64,000 nt of DNA from Mesorhizobium sp. NZP2077 (GTDB taxonomy: Bacteria > Pseudomonadota > Alphaproteobacteria > Rhizobiales > Rhizobiaceae), in contig NZ_CP051293.1 of assembly GCF_013170805.1 (NCBI RefSeq), positions 6,206,001-6,270,000 of the forward strand, given 5' to 3'. A program made the position numbers and the translations under genes. Shown here in pieces: positions 63,701 to 64,000 of this stretch. The notes under the pieces are model-generated. The model saw nothing but the letters and a program-made list of their open reading frames with translations, was not told the origin of the DNA and made no database searches. Numbering within the stretch: position 1 is the first letter of the stretch; each line of letters begins with the position of its first letter.

Positions 63701-64000
63701 ATGAACAGGGATTGGCAAGTCGATCTGGAGCGGTGGCTTGAGCCGTTCGTCTCGGCGTTGAGGCACAAGACGCGTGCGCGGATGTGTCCGGCCTATATTG
63801 CTGGGCTGATTGGCCTTGGGGATCGCAAGAGCATCCAACCGATGGCGGCGCGCGACGCAGGCGTCAACTATGACCAACTGCACCACTTCATCGCGAGCGG
63901 CGTGTGGGATGCTGGGCCGCTGGAGAAGGTGCTACTTGCGGAGGCCGACAGACAAGTTGGCGGGAACGATGCATGGCTGATCGTGGACGACACAGCGCTC
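63701..64000 (+). CDS. IS701-family transposase (5' part; runs out of window)
   Basis: 100 residues visible: MNRDWQVDLERWLEPFVSAL, CPAYIAGLIGLGDRKSIQPM, DAGVNYDQLHHFIASGVWDA and DAWLIVDDTAL, where the first Asp of the DDE triad sits in the typical IVDDT motif. GGAGGGG eight bases upstream fixes the ATG at 63701. The element's left end should be near 63583, next to the disrupted ATPase gene. No damage is seen in the part that is visible. Confidence 0.85.
   Translation, partial: MNRDWQVDLERWLEPFVSALRHKTRARMCPAYIAGLIGLGDRKSIQPMAARDAGVNYDQLHHFIASGVWDAGPLEKVLLAEADRQVGGNDAWLIVDDTAL

Noticed and set aside
1..64000. tRNA or rRNA genes
   Set aside because: I saw no cloverleaf-like sequence with a TTC(A/G)A(A/T)(C/T)C arm or rRNA core, but short RNA genes cannot be excluded by eye.

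Overview
The window looks like a chromosomal accessory region of a Mesorhizobium-like bacterium (Rhizobiales). Supporting signs are a PmtA-type phospholipid N-methyltransferase, many LysR/GntR/AraC-controlled ABC uptake operons, several TPR-linked class III nucleotidyl cyclases, a RIME-like palindromic repeat, and worn copies of IS110, IS30, IS91, IS481-like, IS630 and IS701 elements. The assignment rests on reading the sequence only; no database search was run.

Layout. 1-2.2 kb: end-truncated PmtA-like gene and a multiply frameshifted HipA-like kinase. 2.4-8.1 kb: LysR gene divergent from a polar amino-acid-type ABC operon (two permeases, a frameshifted binding protein) that continues into a CapA-type gene, then a convergent secreted protein. 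8.3-9.7 kb: three small XRE-type regulators and a palindromic operator pair. 10.2-13.5 kb: isochorismatase-fold hydrolase, pirin and a divergent LysR gene. 14-20.8 kb: three adenylate/guanylate cyclase-TolB-like-TPR genes and an IS110 remnant. 21-25 kb: alpha/beta hydrolase, broken YCII gene, NmrA-like and DoxX-like genes, and a divergent LysR gene.

25.4-34.8 kb: the most unusual block. Two exported caspase-fold/repeat proteins flank a FecR-like periplasmic protein and a CHASE2 membrane protein that has no output domain; an IS30 copy sits inside the block. 35-37 kb: an insertion-sequence graveyard, including an IS630 element whose 3' half has been inverted in place, apparently by self-insertion at a TA. 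37-38.9 kb: a fourth cyclase-TPR gene. 39.2-45.1 kb: a compact cluster (unrecognised 478-residue protein, MFS transporter, AraC regulator, divergent SAM methyltransferase, coupled small ORF, LysR) that may make and export a small molecule.

45.6-57.7 kb: two divergent operons that together form a peptide or amide uptake and breakdown locus: GntR, creatininase-like amidohydrolase, ketopantoate reductase-like enzyme, SDR and M20 dipeptidase on one side; a complete Dpp/Opp-type ABC transporter and an M32 carboxypeptidase on the other. 58-63.4 kb: a sugar-type ABC operon with a zinc alcohol dehydrogenase, divergent from a GntR regulator with two winged-helix domains and preceded by a near-perfect inverted-repeat operator. 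63.4-64 kb: the tail of another sugar ABC ATPase, cut off by an IS701-family element that runs out of the window.
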